Assembly (NCBI GenBank): GCA_014240065.1
Contig: JAAZXR010000015.1
Coordinates: forward strand, 17,162 to 81,161
Length of the DNA: 64,000 nucleotides
Direction: 5' to 3'
Source: Myxococcales bacterium
GTDB lineage: Bacteria; Myxococcota_A; Polyangia; Nannocystales; Nannocystaceae
Position 1 is the first letter of the stretch, and each line of letters opens with the position of its first letter. Below are positions 1-8,534 of the stretch, one piece after another. Made by a program: the position numbers and the translations under genes. The notes beneath the pieces were generated by a model. The model was given only the letters and a program-made list of their open reading frames with translations, made no database searches and was not told the origin of the DNA.

Positions 1-1
1 T

Positions 2-511
2 GACCCACCAGCGACGGTGGCGAAGAAGGCAAAAGCTGCGGCGGGGAAGGACCGCTCAGAGTCCGCCAAAAACCGACGCGGTCAGGCCGAGGAACCGGTG
101 CTGGCCGAGGCGCGTGTGAAATCGGATCCGCTGACGCGCGAGAATTTCGGCCCGGAGATGCGCGACCCGTTTAGGAGTTTCCTCATTGACGAGACCATTC
201 AGGCAGCTGAGGAGGCCCCCGTCATCGCCGAGCGGCAACGTGAAGTTCACATGCGGACCTACAACTTCGAGGACCTCTCCCTCATCGGCATCATTCGATC
301 CAAACGCGGCGTCGAGCCGCGGGCGTTGTTTGTCGCCACGGATGGGATCAGCGGGACGATCAAACAGGGTCAGTACTTCAGCAGAGCGGAAGTCCTCTTA
401 TCGAGTGTCAACACGGGCTACGTGGAAATTGAAATTGTCGACGAGAATCTAGCAAAAGGGCTGAACCTTACAAACGGGGAAACCCGCGCAATTTATCTCA
501 AGAGAGAGTAA
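2..511 (+). CDS. pilP: Type IV pilus assembly protein PilP (5' end outside window)
   Basis: The frame is open to the window edge, so the N-terminus, with the expected signal peptide and lipobox, probably lies upstream; a GTG at 17 is the first internal start. The visible part has a charged, probably disordered stretch, then a compact C-terminal beta domain of about 85 residues beginning YNFEDLSLIGII and containing GISGTIKQGQYF. This matches the PilP periplasmic domain, including the pattern in which glycine-rich turns separate short strands. In type IV pilus systems PilP is an inner-membrane lipoprotein that links the PilN/PilO alignment complex to the secretin PilQ. Its stop codon overlaps an ATG at 511, and pilQ follows directly, as in other pilMNOPQ operons. 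Confidence 0.85.
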   Translation, partial: DPPATVAKKAKAAAGKDRSESAKNRRGQAEEPVLAEARVKSDPLTRENFGPEMRDPFRSFLIDETIQAAEEAPVIAERQREVHMRTYNFEDLSLIGIIRSKRGVEPRALFVATDGISGTIKQGQYFSRAEVLLSSVNTGYVEIEIVDENLAKGLNLTNGETRAIYLKRE

Positions 512-525
512 TGGAGTTCTTCAAC

Positions 526-3500
526 ATGAACACGCGATCGCGAAATCAACTTTGGACCCCCCTCAAGGCATTGGCGCTGCCAATCGCTCTGGTCGCAGCC
601 TTCCGCCCCTACGGGAGCGCGGATGCTGCGAATGAGCTGCGAGTAGCGGCGAACAAATTACCGGCCGGCAAGCTGCTCGCCCCCGGCAGTGTGAATCGGG
701 TCGACGGGCTGTCCGTAGAGGAGGCAGAGGACGGGACCACGACACTGCTGCTTCGAGGGACGTCGAAGGCGACGTTTAATGTGTACCGTCTTGAGGGGCC
801 AGATCGGCTCGTCGTCGATATCTCTTCGGCCGCCCGCGGCAAGGTCGTCCCGTTTATCTCCGCTGATACGTGGGCCGTCGGTCGCGTGAACATCGGGCCT
901 GTCTCCGAAGGAGGTGGCGAGGTGCTGCGCGTCACCGTCGATCTGAAGCGCGAGTCCAGCTACCTGGTCGTACCAGCCGGCAACGATCTCAACATCACGG
1001 TGAGCCCGAGCGAGGTGCCGCCGGAGGCATATTTCTCGCGGAAGTCGGCCTCTGAGCGGCGGAGCGAGATCCGGCGCATGCAGGCGGACGCCGCGACGGT
1101 CAAACACGAGGCAGACAAGCGGCTGAGCGCCGCGCTCGCAGCCGCTGAGACGGCCCAAGAGCGGGCTCGTGAGGCGGAACATCGGGTTGAATTGGCGGTC
1201 TCCGAGTTGAAGACCGCGAAGGGCGAGGGGCGCCGGCGTGGGCGTGAGCAGCGGCGAATCAAAGAGCGGGAGCGCGAGCTGAACGCGGCCAGGTCCGCGG
1301 CCAACAAGGCGCAGAAGCGCGCCGACGGCGCGATCGCGAAGGCCGAAGGGATTCGGCGCGAGGCGGAGCGTGAGGCTCGCGCGTTGCGCATGGCCGCGCA
1401 ACAAGACGCGGCCGCGATTCGTGCGCAGGCGAAGGAGTACCGCGACGCAGCGGCGAGTCTCAGGAACGAGGCGAGGGTGACGAAGGCGGCGGCCAACAAG
1501 TCGGAGGCGGAGGCGCTTCGGCGGATACGCGAAGCGGAGGCACGAGCGGCGGAGGCGTCGGCTTTCCGGGCAGACGCCAAGGCGGCCCAGCTGGAGGCCG
1601 CGTCTTCCCAAGAGGCTGCGAGGATCGCCCGTGGGGAGGCAGAGCGCCTGCGTGACGCGGCGGCGAAGGCGAAGACCGACGCAGCGAAGAAAGAGGCGAA
1701 CGCGACGGCGGCGCAAGCGGAGGCGAGGGCGCTGCGCGCGGAAGCGGAGGCCATTCGCGCGACGGCCGAGCGTATGCGCTCGGAGGGCCTCGCGGCGAAG
1801 TCTGCGGGAGAGCGACTGCAGCGAGAGGCGGAGGTGCTAAAGGACGCCAACTCGAAGGAGGCGGCGCGATTGCGCTCCGAGATGGAATCACAAAAAGCGG
1901 CAGCGTTGGCAGCCCGGGCAGAGGCGGAGAGCCTTCGCGCGACGGCGTTGGCTGCGAGGGCGGAAGCGGAGGAGCTCCGGGCTACGGCCAAGGACGCCGC
2001 TGAGCGCGCGCGCGCAGATCGACAGGACGCCGCGAGTCAGCGCAAGGCGAGCATCGAGTACGCGTTGAAACAGCGTGAGAGCGCGAAGGTGCTCCTCCTC
2101 GCGGCGAAAACAGCTGCCCGGTCCACCCAAAATGATCGTGACGAAGCCAAGGTTCGGAATGAAGAGGCATCACGAGTGCTCGCGGACGCGAGGGCTCGGG
2201 CGAAGCATGCATCGAAGGCACAAAAGTCGGAGTACGAGCGGCTCGTGAGGCACGCGGAGTCGGCGAAGCGCACAGCCGCGAGTCGCGTGGCGGTCGCCGA
2301 GAAAAAAATTCGAGAGATCGACACGAACGGGGGCGTGCTTCGGGATGCGCTCGACGAGCAGCGGTCCGAGAAAAATACGCTGATTGAGGATCTTGAGCGC
2401 CGAGCGCGAGAATACGAGACCCTGACTTCGCAGGTAGAGCAGGCCCGCGCGGCGCTTCGAAATACCGAGTCAGCGTCTGGCAGAAAAAAGGTCGCGTCTC
2501 GCAAGGCCGCCAAGAAAATAGACAGCGAACTCGAGGCGCGCACCGCGAAGCTGCGCGCTGTAGAAGCCCGCCTCGAGGCCGTGGAGTCGACCCTGGCGAA
2601 GAAAACGGGCAAGCTTGATAAGCTGTCGGCTTCGCTCGATGCGGCGGAGCAGAAGCTGGCGGCATCGATCACGCGCGGTGCTCAAGTCACCACAGTGGAG
2701 GAGGAATGGCGTAGCGGAGTCGCCGAGGCGGCCGCGTCGAAGGTCAAGGACGTCCGCTTTGAGGACGGACCGAACGAGTCGAGGGTCATCATCGAAGTCG
2801 AGGGGCCAATGATCTACGCGGGGAGCAACCTCACGCCGACGATGAAGCTGCTCGCGCTTGAGGGGGCGGACATCGGTCAGCAGCTCGAACGTAGTCTCGA
2901 CGCCTCTGGCTTCGGCGGTCCTGTTCGCACGGTGACCAGCTTCAAGGAGCGCGACACTGTGAAGGTGATCGTCGCCATGCAAGAGGACGCGTCACCGCGT
3001 CTCGAAGAGCAGCCCGGGCGGCTCGTTCTTCGCTTCCCGCGCTCGCAGCCTCGCAAGTCGGAGCCAGCGTCGAACCGCGTGGTCTCCGTGGCGTCGCAGC
3101 AGGTCGCGGGCTTCGCGACAGCGCCGGCAGCGCTGGCGACGCGAAGCGCGAAACGATCGCGTTCGAAGTGGCGCGGTGAGCGGATCGATCTTGAGATTCA
3201 AGACGCGCCGATTAAGGACATCCTCTTGTTGTTCAGCGATATCGGCCGCGTGAATATCATCGCCGGCGACGGCGTTGACGGACAGGTCACAATGCGGCTG
3301 AACTCTGTCCCGTGGGACCAAGCCCTCGATATTATCCTTCGGTCGCTGAAGCTGGGGATGGTGCAAGAGGGCAATATCATCCGTGTCGCGACGCTGTCCG
3401 AGCTTGAGGCGGAACGCGCCGCTGCGATCGAGAAGGCGAACGCGCAGGTGCGTCTCAAGCCCCTGGAGACCCGGTTGATCCCGCTGTCCTACGCGGCGGT

Positions 3501-4473
3501 CAGCGATATGGCCGGGAAGGTTGGCACCGTGCTGAGCTCACGCGGCTCGGTGACTCCCGACGAGCGGACGAACACGCTCATCGTGATGGATGTGGTGGAG
3601 AATATCGCCATCGCGGAGCAGCTGGTCAACAAGCTCGACAGCCAAACACCGCAGGTGACGATCGAGGCGCGCATCGTCGAGGCCCGTACAAACTGGCTCC
3701 GTGAGCTAGGGATCCAGTGGGGCTTTGACTTCACCGCGACTCCCGGTACTGGCAACCCGACGGGGCTGTGGTTCCCGAACTCTCTTGGGGTCGCGGGTGG
3801 CAGCGGCGCAGTAGGAGGTCAGCAGATCACCTCTGGGTTCCTGCTTCCTTCCGCGCAAGCGACGCCGAATTATGTCGTCGACTTGCCTGCGGCAGCCGGT
3901 ACGGGCGCCGGTGGTGCGGTCGGGTTCTCCTTCGGGAGCGTCGACGGCAACCTGAACACGAACTTGAGGCTGTCAGCGGCGGAGGACGTCGGTGAGGTCC
4001 GCATCATCTCCGCTCCAAAAATCTCGACCCTCGACAACACCCAGGCGACCATTGAACAAGGTGTTCAGATTCCGATCTCGCAGGTGTCTGCGCAGGGCGT
4101 GAACACACGGTACGTGAACGCGACGCTCGGACTCTCGGTGACCCCCCACGTGACCAACGAGGGGTCGGTGATGTTGGAGGTGCAGGTTCAAAAGAACGAG
4201 GCCGACTTCGTCAACACCGGCGCCCGGGGTGATCCGACGATCTTGACCAAGAGCGCGACCTCACAGATGCTGGTGCAGGACGGCGACACAGCGGTCATCG
4301 GTGGTATCTTCACCCGCAACCAATCGGTGAACCGCAAGAAAGTGCCGTGGATCTCGGAGGTGCCGATCCTCGGGTGGTTCTTCAAGAACAAGCGAGAGGC
4401 GGACACTCGTACGGAGGTGTTGATCTTCCTGACGCCGAAGATCATCAACCGCAGCACCAGCATCGGCGGGTAG
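526..4473 (+). CDS. pilQ: Type IV pilus secretin PilQ with a giant coiled-coil insert
   Basis: This is the outer-membrane secretin through which the pilus passes. ATG 526 is preferred because GGAG lies nine bases upstream; an ATG at 511 overlaps the pilP stop. From 526 the protein has 1315 residues. In order: signal peptide (about 1-35), AMIN-type beta domain (about 45-135), an Ala/Glu/Arg/Lys-rich coiled coil (about 170-715), a second AMIN-like domain (about 735-830), STN/secretin N domains starting at LEIQDAPIKDILLLF (about 885), and the C-terminal secretin domain with VGEVRIISAPKI and VPILGWFFKNK (about 1145-1310). Family members are usually much shorter, and the difference is almost entirely the coiled coil. 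The secretin core looks intact, so function is probably retained. Confidence 0.93.
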   Translation: MNTRSRNQLWTPLKALALPIALVAAFRPYGSADAANELRVAANKLPAGKLLAPGSVNRVDGLSVEEAEDGTTTLLLRGTSKATFNVYRLEGPDRLVVDISSAARGKVVPFISADTWAVGRVNIGPVSEGGGEVLRVTVDLKRESSYLVVPAGNDLNITVSPSEVPPEAYFSRKSASERRSEIRRMQADAATVKHEADKRLSAALAAAETAQERAREAEHRVELAVSELKTAKGEGRRRGREQRRIKERERELNAARSAANKAQKRADGAIAKAEGIRREAEREARALRMAAQQDAAAIRAQAKEYRDAAASLRNEARVTKAAANKSEAEALRRIREAEARAAEASAFRADAKAAQLEAASSQEAARIARGEAERLRDAAAKAKTDAAKKEANATAAQAEARALRAEAEAIRATAERMRSEGLAAKSAGERLQREAEVLKDANSKEAARLRSEMESQKAAALAARAEAESLRATALAARAEAEELRATAKDAAERARADRQDAASQRKASIEYALKQRESAKVLLLAAKTAARSTQNDRDEAKVRNEEASRVLADARARAKHASKAQKSEYERLVRHAESAKRTAASRVAVAEKKIREIDTNGGVLRDALDEQRSEKNTLIEDLERRAREYETLTSQVEQARAALRNTESASGRKKVASRKAAKKIDSELEARTAKLRAVEARLEAVESTLAKKTGKLDKLSASLDAAEQKLAASITRGAQVTTVEEEWRSGVAEAAASKVKDVRFEDGPNESRVIIEVEGPMIYAGSNLTPTMKLLALEGADIGQQLERSLDASGFGGPVRTVTSFKERDTVKVIVAMQEDASPRLEEQPGRLVLRFPRSQPRKSEPASNRVVSVASQQVAGFATAPAALATRSAKRSRSKWRGERIDLEIQDAPIKDILLLFSDIGRVNIIAGDGVDGQVTMRLNSVPWDQALDIILRSLKLGMVQEGNIIRVATLSELEAERAAAIEKANAQVRLKPLETRLIPLSYAAVSDMAGKVGTVLSSRGSVTPDERTNTLIVMDVVENIAIAEQLVNKLDSQTPQVTIEARIVEARTNWLRELGIQWGFDFTATPGTGNPTGLWFPNSLGVAGGSGAVGGQQITSGFLLPSAQATPNYVVDLPAAAGTGAGGAVGFSFGSVDGNLNTNLRLSAAEDVGEVRIISAPKISTLDNTQATIEQGVQIPISQVSAQGVNTRYVNATLGLSVTPHVTNEGSVMLEVQVQKNEADFVNTGARGDPTILTKSATSQMLVQDGDTAVIGGIFTRNQSVNRKKVPWISEVPILGWFFKNKREADTRTEVLIFLTPKIINRSTSIGG

Positions 4474-4494
4474 TCCCGCTGAGCATCCGAACGC

Positions 4495-4529
4495 AGGGGC
4501 GCCGTTCCTAAGGCGCCCCTTCGTTTTTT
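4495..4529 (+). terminator. Intrinsic terminator after pilQ
   Basis: AGGGGCGCC and GGCGCCCCT form a perfect 9-bp GC-rich stem around an 8-nt loop, followed by TCGTTTTTT. It sits 22 bases after the pilQ stop and is the only textbook rho-independent terminator I see in the window. It separates the pil operon from the aro genes. Confidence 0.85.
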
Positions 4530-4554
4530 GTGGTGGCGGGAGCGCGGGTGGCGG

Positions 4555-4560
4555 TATGCT
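4555..4560 (+). promoter_or_regulatory. Candidate -10 box for aroK
   Basis: TATGCT lies 8 bases before the TTG at 4569, just downstream of the pilQ terminator. No convincing -35 box is visible. It fits the pattern of -10 boxes very close to start codons seen elsewhere in the window. Confidence 0.35.
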
Positions 4561-4568
4561 CGCTATCG

Positions 4569-5093
4569 TTGAAGAGCCGACGACCATGCTTCTTGGTGGG
4601 GATGATGGGATCTGGAAAGTCCACCGTCGGCGCGGAGCTTGCGCGCCGGTGGGGTGTGGTGTTCGTCGACCTCGACCTCCGCGTGGCGCGGATCAGCGGG
4701 CTGACCGTCGCCGCGCTCTTCGCACGGAGCGAGGTGGAATTTCGCGCGCATGAGGCCGGCGCGTTGCGGTCTCTGGTCGCGGAGCCGGGCTTCGAGGGAG
4801 GCGGCGCGGTCGTGGCGACCGGCGGGGGCGTCGTGCTCGACGCCTCCAATCGAGCGCTCATGTCGCGGCTGGGCCGCACCTGCTACCTCGATGCGGACGT
4901 GGAGACGCTCGTCGCGCGGCTCTCACACCCGGCGGAGCTCGCGCGAAGACCTCTTTTGGCGGGAGGAGACCTGCGCGGTGAGCTTGTTCGGATCAAGGAG
5001 CGACGCGAGCAGTATTATCGAGGCGCAGATATTATCGTGGACGCAGCCTCGCCGGTGCCTGAGGTCGTCGAGAAGATCGTGGACGCGCTTTGA
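4569..5093 (+). CDS. aroK: Shikimate kinase AroK
   Basis: Phosphorylates shikimate to shikimate 3-phosphate in the chorismate pathway, in the cytoplasm. The P-loop GMMGSGKST is at the N-terminus, followed by the DLDLRV shikimate-binding region, ATGGGVV (the conserved Gly-rich substrate loop), RRPLLAG (lid region) and RREQYY. With the TTG start at 4569 the protein is 174 residues and has ten residues before the P-loop, matching the family. A GTG at 4548, with GGGAG five bases upstream, would add seven residues and is the main alternative. aroB follows after nine bases, so the two are probably one operon. Confidence 0.9.
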   Translation: MKSRRPCFLVGMMGSGKSTVGAELARRWGVVFVDLDLRVARISGLTVAALFARSEVEFRAHEAGALRSLVAEPGFEGGGAVVATGGGVVLDASNRALMSRLGRTCYLDADVETLVARLSHPAELARRPLLAGGDLRGELVRIKERREQYYRGADIIVDAASPVPEVVEKIVDAL

Positions 5094-5102
5094 GAGGACA
5101 AG

Positions 5103-6269
5103 ATGGCAGAGACTTCAGGAGAGACAGGGAAACAGCGAGTGAAGAAGCGGGCGATCGCGGTGTCCGTGAACGTCCCCGCGGAGGCCATGAGTTATCCGGT
5201 GCTGATCGGACAAGGCCTCCTGGAACGCCTCGGGCCCGAGGTTAAGCGGAGCTCACACGGCGTGCGGAAGGTCGCGCTCGTGTCTGACGAGAACGTGATG
5301 CCCCTGTACGGTGCGCAGGCCATCACCTCATTGGAAGCCCAGTCCATCGAGGTCTCTGTCTTTACGGTTCCCGCCGGCGAATCGTCCAAGACACCAGAGC
5401 GGGCGGTGGAGCTCGTGGCGTCGTTTGTCGAGTCGGGCCTAGGACGTCACGACGTCGTGGTCGCCTTGGGCGGCGGCGTCGTCGGAGACCTCGCGGGCTT
5501 CGCCGCGGCGACTTTCATGCGCGGGATCGCGTTCGTGCAATGTCCGACGACATTGCTCGCTCAAGTAGACGCGTCGGTCGGAGGGAAGGTCGCGGTAGAT
5601 CTCCCCGGGGGGAAGAACCTCATGGGGGCATTCCACTTCCCCACCGCGGTCATCGTGGACCCGGAGGTGCTCACGACGCTCGCGACACGTGAACTGTCGT
5701 GTGGCATGGCCGAGATGCTCAAGCACGGCGCCCTGTTTTCGAGGGAGCACTTCGAGGCCGTGCAAGCCTCCGCGTCGGGTATTCTCGATGACGCGGAGCA
5801 GATTTCCTCGTCGCTCGTGGGCGCGTCGGTTGCGTTGAAAGCCGCCTGCGTTAGCCGCGACCCCCACGAACTCGGTGAGGCGGGCAAGGGCCGGGTTGTG
5901 CTCAACCTTGGTCACACGGTGGGCCACGCGCTCGAGCTGCTCTCCGGGTACGAGATCGCGCACGGCGAAGCCGTCGGGCTCGGTCTGCGCGGCGCGGCGC
6001 GGCTCTCCGAGCGGCGGGGCTTGTGCGAGCAGGGGTTCGAAACCATGATGACCACGGCGCTCGATACCCTCCGCCTGCCGATCGATCTCGACAATTGGCT
6101 CGAGCGCTACGACGATCGAGCGATGATCCGTGCGATTCACGCCGACAAGAAGCGCTCCAAGGATGCGGTGAGTTACGTGGCTTTGGAAGGGCTTGGCCGG
6201 CCCAGTGTTCTCGCGCTGAAGCCGGCGGAGATTGTCGGAATATTGCGTGAGGGGCCGTCAGGCTGCTAG
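5103..6269 (+). CDS. aroB: 3-dehydroquinate synthase AroB
   Basis: Converts DAHP to 3-dehydroquinate, the second step of the shikimate pathway; NAD- and metal-dependent. The ATG at 5103 follows AGAGGA with four bases spacing. Recognisable motifs are GGGVVGDLAGFAA (NAD-binding), CPTTLLAQVDASVGGK and NLGHTVGHALE, whose histidines bind the metal; also HADKKR near the C-terminus. The protein has 388 residues; the first 25 or so are a poorly conserved extension before the family domain, so a later start is possible. It follows aroK closely, while aroQ, another enzyme of the same pathway, lies 1.3 kb downstream. Confidence 0.95.
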   Translation: MAETSGETGKQRVKKRAIAVSVNVPAEAMSYPVLIGQGLLERLGPEVKRSSHGVRKVALVSDENVMPLYGAQAITSLEAQSIEVSVFTVPAGESSKTPERAVELVASFVESGLGRHDVVVALGGGVVGDLAGFAAATFMRGIAFVQCPTTLLAQVDASVGGKVAVDLPGGKNLMGAFHFPTAVIVDPEVLTTLATRELSCGMAEMLKHGALFSREHFEAVQASASGILDDAEQISSSLVGASVALKAACVSRDPHELGEAGKGRVVLNLGHTVGHALELLSGYEIAHGEAVGLGLRGAARLSERRGLCEQGFETMMTTALDTLRLPIDLDNWLERYDDRAMIRAIHADKKRSKDAVSYVALEGLGRPSVLALKPAEIVGILREGPSGC

Positions 6270-6272
6270 CGT
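6243..6272 (+). promoter_or_regulatory. Promoter for the 6289 lipoprotein gene
   Basis: TTGCGT, 18-base spacer, TAGCGT, with an extended TGC before the -10 box. It overlaps the end of aroB. The transcript would start about ten bases before the GAAGG ribosome site and ATG at 6289. The same TAGCGT box and 18-base spacer recur upstream of 25413, 31774 and 42896. Confidence 0.55.
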
Positions 6273-6288
6273 TCCGTGAAGGCCTACG

Positions 6289-7092
6289 ATGAATACTTTT
6301 TCATGTTCCCGCACCCTCCTCGCAGCAGTCGTTACGTGCGCGCTATTTGCGCCAGTTGGGTGCGTCGCAGATGAGGGCCAGAGCAGCTTGATCGTGTTGG
6401 GGGTGGTTCCCTTCGAGGAAGGCGGGGAGTGTGTGGCTCCGAACAACTCCTCGGTGTGGCTCGCCAAAGGGGTGCTCGACGTGAGCTTCGCGGGCACCGG
6501 GATGACCCAGCCGGCCGTCATCCAAAATCAGCTGAACTCATCGAACAACTTGCAGAACTCGAACATTCAAAACGCCGAGGTTCGCTTGAGCGAGCAGCTG
6601 ATGGAGATTGTCTTCGCGACAGAGGGCGGCGGCTCGCTCGGCGCGGTGGAGTTCACCCAGCCGATGGCCGCCACGTCGATCGCACCTGGCGCCAGCCAAG
6701 GATTCTTCTTCGACGTGCCATCCTCCATCGTCGACGAGATCCGTGACCGCGTGGTCGCGCAGTTTGGCAGCGAGGTGACGGTGCCCATGCTCATGAAGGC
6801 CCGGGTTCGTGGGCTACGCTCTGGGACAGGCACCGGTCGTGACGTCGAGTCGCGCGAGTTCACGTTCCCCTTCGATGTTTGTTTCGGCTGCCTGCGCACC
6901 TGCGTGCCTACGACGGCGTCCGTGGACGACGGGATGGGCGGCACAGTCGACTCGGATCTTTGTAGCTTCGAGAACTGTCTGAACAACCCGGCGCTCTCGG
7001 GGGGTTCATGCGGCAACGCCTACGGGGTGCCGGTGTACCCGGCGTGCTGCACGGGCGCGGCGGAGGATTTCCCCGCGGCGTCCTGCCTGTAG
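6289..7092 (+). CDS. Predicted lipoprotein, Cys-rich C-terminus
   Basis: A 267-residue predicted lipoprotein: an N-terminal signal peptide ends in the lipobox APVGC at about residue 25. GAAGG six bases before ATG 6289 supports the start. The middle part is beta-rich, with Asn/Ser stretches, and contains no motif I recognise. The last 70 residues hold about ten cysteines, including CFGCLRTC and PACC, suggesting disulfide bonds outside the cytoplasm. Similar orphan lipoproteins with cysteine-rich tails are common in large-genome Myxococcota. It has its own promoter and interrupts a run of housekeeping genes. Function unknown. Confidence 0.75.
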   Translation: MNTFSCSRTLLAAVVTCALFAPVGCVADEGQSSLIVLGVVPFEEGGECVAPNNSSVWLAKGVLDVSFAGTGMTQPAVIQNQLNSSNNLQNSNIQNAEVRLSEQLMEIVFATEGGGSLGAVEFTQPMAATSIAPGASQGFFFDVPSSIVDEIRDRVVAQFGSEVTVPMLMKARVRGLRSGTGTGRDVESREFTFPFDVCFGCLRTCVPTTASVDDGMGGTVDSDLCSFENCLNNPALSGGSCGNAYGVPVYPACCTGAAEDFPAASCL

Positions 7093-7209
7093 CGTTTTCG
7101 GGTGCGAGCGTCGTGCGAGCGGCCGTCGAGGATCGCGGATCGCGTGAAACGCGCGGTGCGGTTGCGGCTTGACCCGGAACCACCGGGTCTGCGAACCTTC
7201 GACCGCGCC

Positions 7210-7566
7210 ATGAAGGACATTTTACAAAAGATCGTGAACGAAACCCCGGGGGCCCGCGCCGCAATCTTGATGGGTTTCGATGGCATCGCGGTGGATCAAT
7301 ACGTGGACCCCGAGGTGGAGGATCCCGATATTGAGTCGATGGCGATGGAGTTCTCGTTCCGTTTCATCGAGCTTCGGACGGCCGCGGAGAGCCTCGGTAT
7401 GGGCGCCCTCAGCGATATCGCTGTGAAGGCAGAGTTCGGCACATTCCTCGTGCGGGTGCTCACCGAGGAGTATTTCTCGGCCACGCTGCTCGGTGAAACC
7501 GGCCATTTCGGCAAGGGTCGGTGGCTCCTCCGGTCGACCGCTCCTCAGCTCGCTGGAGAGCTCTAA
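7210..7566 (+). CDS. Roadblock/LC7 domain protein
   Basis: A 118-residue protein beginning MKDILQKIVNETPGA, with the single-domain Roadblock/LC7 pattern: N-terminal helix, the hairpin AAILMGFDGIAVDQY, a long central helix and a second strand pair ending in FLVRVLTEEYF. MglB-like proteins of this fold bind small Ras-like GTPases and control polarity and motility in myxobacteria; no GTPase gene is adjacent here, so the partner is unknown. A GTG at 7102 would add 36 Arg-rich residues that do not look like part of the domain, so ATG 7210 is preferred. aroQ starts 17 bases after its stop. Confidence 0.8.
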   Translation: MKDILQKIVNETPGARAAILMGFDGIAVDQYVDPEVEDPDIESMAMEFSFRFIELRTAAESLGMGALSDIAVKAEFGTFLVRVLTEEYFSATLLGETGHFGKGRWLLRSTAPQLAGEL

Positions 7567-7582
7567 CCGCCGCGGGTCGACC

Positions 7583-8053
7583 ATGGCCGCATCGTCCCAT
7601 CGCGTGCTGGTGTTGCACGGCCCCAACCTTGACCGGCTGGGTCTTCGTGAGCCGGCTGTGTACGGCACGATGACGCTCGATGCCTTAAATGAGCGAATAG
7701 AGGCCTATGGCGCGGCCCGTGGGCTCGCCGTGGAGTGTTTTCAGACGAATTCCCAAGGCGCCTTGATCGACGCGATCCATCGCGCAGCCGGGTTCGACGG
7801 GCTGGTTGTGAACCCTGCGGGATATACGCACACGAGCGTGGCGTTGCACGACGCCTTGCTATCAGTGCCGACTCCAAGTATCGAGGTGCACCTAAGCAAT
7901 CTTTATGCGAGAGAGTCCTTCCGGCACACCTCGGTCACAGCGGCCGCTTGCAGCGGCGTTATCATGGGCCTCGGCCCCGCGAGCTACGAACTCGCCCTCG
8001 AGTACCTCCTCTCTAACTTCACAACGAACGACGCCGAACCTGACCATGTCTGA
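7583..8053 (+). CDS. aroQ: Type II 3-dehydroquinate dehydratase
   Basis: Dehydrates 3-dehydroquinate to 3-dehydroshikimate in the shikimate pathway. The 156-residue protein shows LHGPNLDRLGLREPAVYG (start of the family; the catalytic Tyr lies in this loop), CFQTNSQGALIDAIH, VVNPAGYTHTSVAL and PSIEVHLSN, with the catalytic His in the last motif. ATG 7583 is chosen because an upstream extension would overlap the Roadblock gene and precedes the conserved N-terminus. Its 3' end overlaps accB by eight bases, indicating one transcript and probable translational coupling. Confidence 0.95.
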   Translation: MAASSHRVLVLHGPNLDRLGLREPAVYGTMTLDALNERIEAYGAARGLAVECFQTNSQGALIDAIHRAAGFDGLVVNPAGYTHTSVALHDALLSVPTPSIEVHLSNLYARESFRHTSVTAAACSGVIMGLGPASYELALEYLLSNFTTNDAEPDHV

Positions 8054-8534
8054 TTCAAAGCTCCCCGATGTCACCTATGTGCGCGAGCTCGCCAGGGTAT
8101 TCAAGCAGTACGGACTCGACGAAGTCGAGATCGAAACCGGAGATCAACGGGTGCTGCTGCGACGAGCGGGGACAGCGGCCGCGGCTACAGTCGTGACTGC
8201 GGTCGCGCCACAGGCCGCCGCACCAGCCGCCGCGCCAGTCGCGGCCGAGACACCGCCCGCCGCCGCACCCAAGGTTGAGCAGATCTCCGAGGAGGGGGAA
8301 TTCATCACCTCACCGTTCGTGGGAACTTTCTACGCGCGACCAAAGCCGGAAGATCCGTCCTTCGTCAAGGTGGGCGACACCGTCGCCGCGGGCGCGACGG
8401 TGTGTATCGTCGAAGCCATGAAGCTGTTCAACGAGATTCAGACGGAAGAGGCTGTGGAGATCCTTGAGGCCCTCGTGGAGGACGGCAAAATGGTCGAGTT
8501 CGGGGCAAAACTCTTCAGGATTAGACGAGCGTGA
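8046..8534 (+). CDS. accB: Biotin carboxyl carrier protein AccB
   Basis: Carries biotin for acetyl-CoA carboxylase, the first committed step of fatty-acid synthesis. The 162-residue protein has an N-terminal helix pair, an Ala/Pro-rich flexible linker (about residues 40-80) and the C-terminal biotinyl domain with EAMKLFNEI, whose lysine is the biotinylation site; the SPFVGTFY segment is typical of BCCP. It overlaps aroQ upstream and accC downstream, as in many accBC operons. Confidence 0.95.
   Translation: MSDSKLPDVTYVRELARVFKQYGLDEVEIETGDQRVLLRRAGTAAAATVVTAVAPQAAAPAAAPVAAETPPAAAPKVEQISEEGEFITSPFVGTFYARPKPEDPSFVKVGDTVAAGATVCIVEAMKLFNEIQTEEAVEILEALVEDGKMVEFGAKLFRIRRA

Noticed and set aside
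960..1991. Ser/Ala/Arg-rich minus-strand frame opposite the PilQ coiled coil
   Set aside because: Its composition is the mirror of the Ala/Glu-rich coiled coil; no start site or domain.
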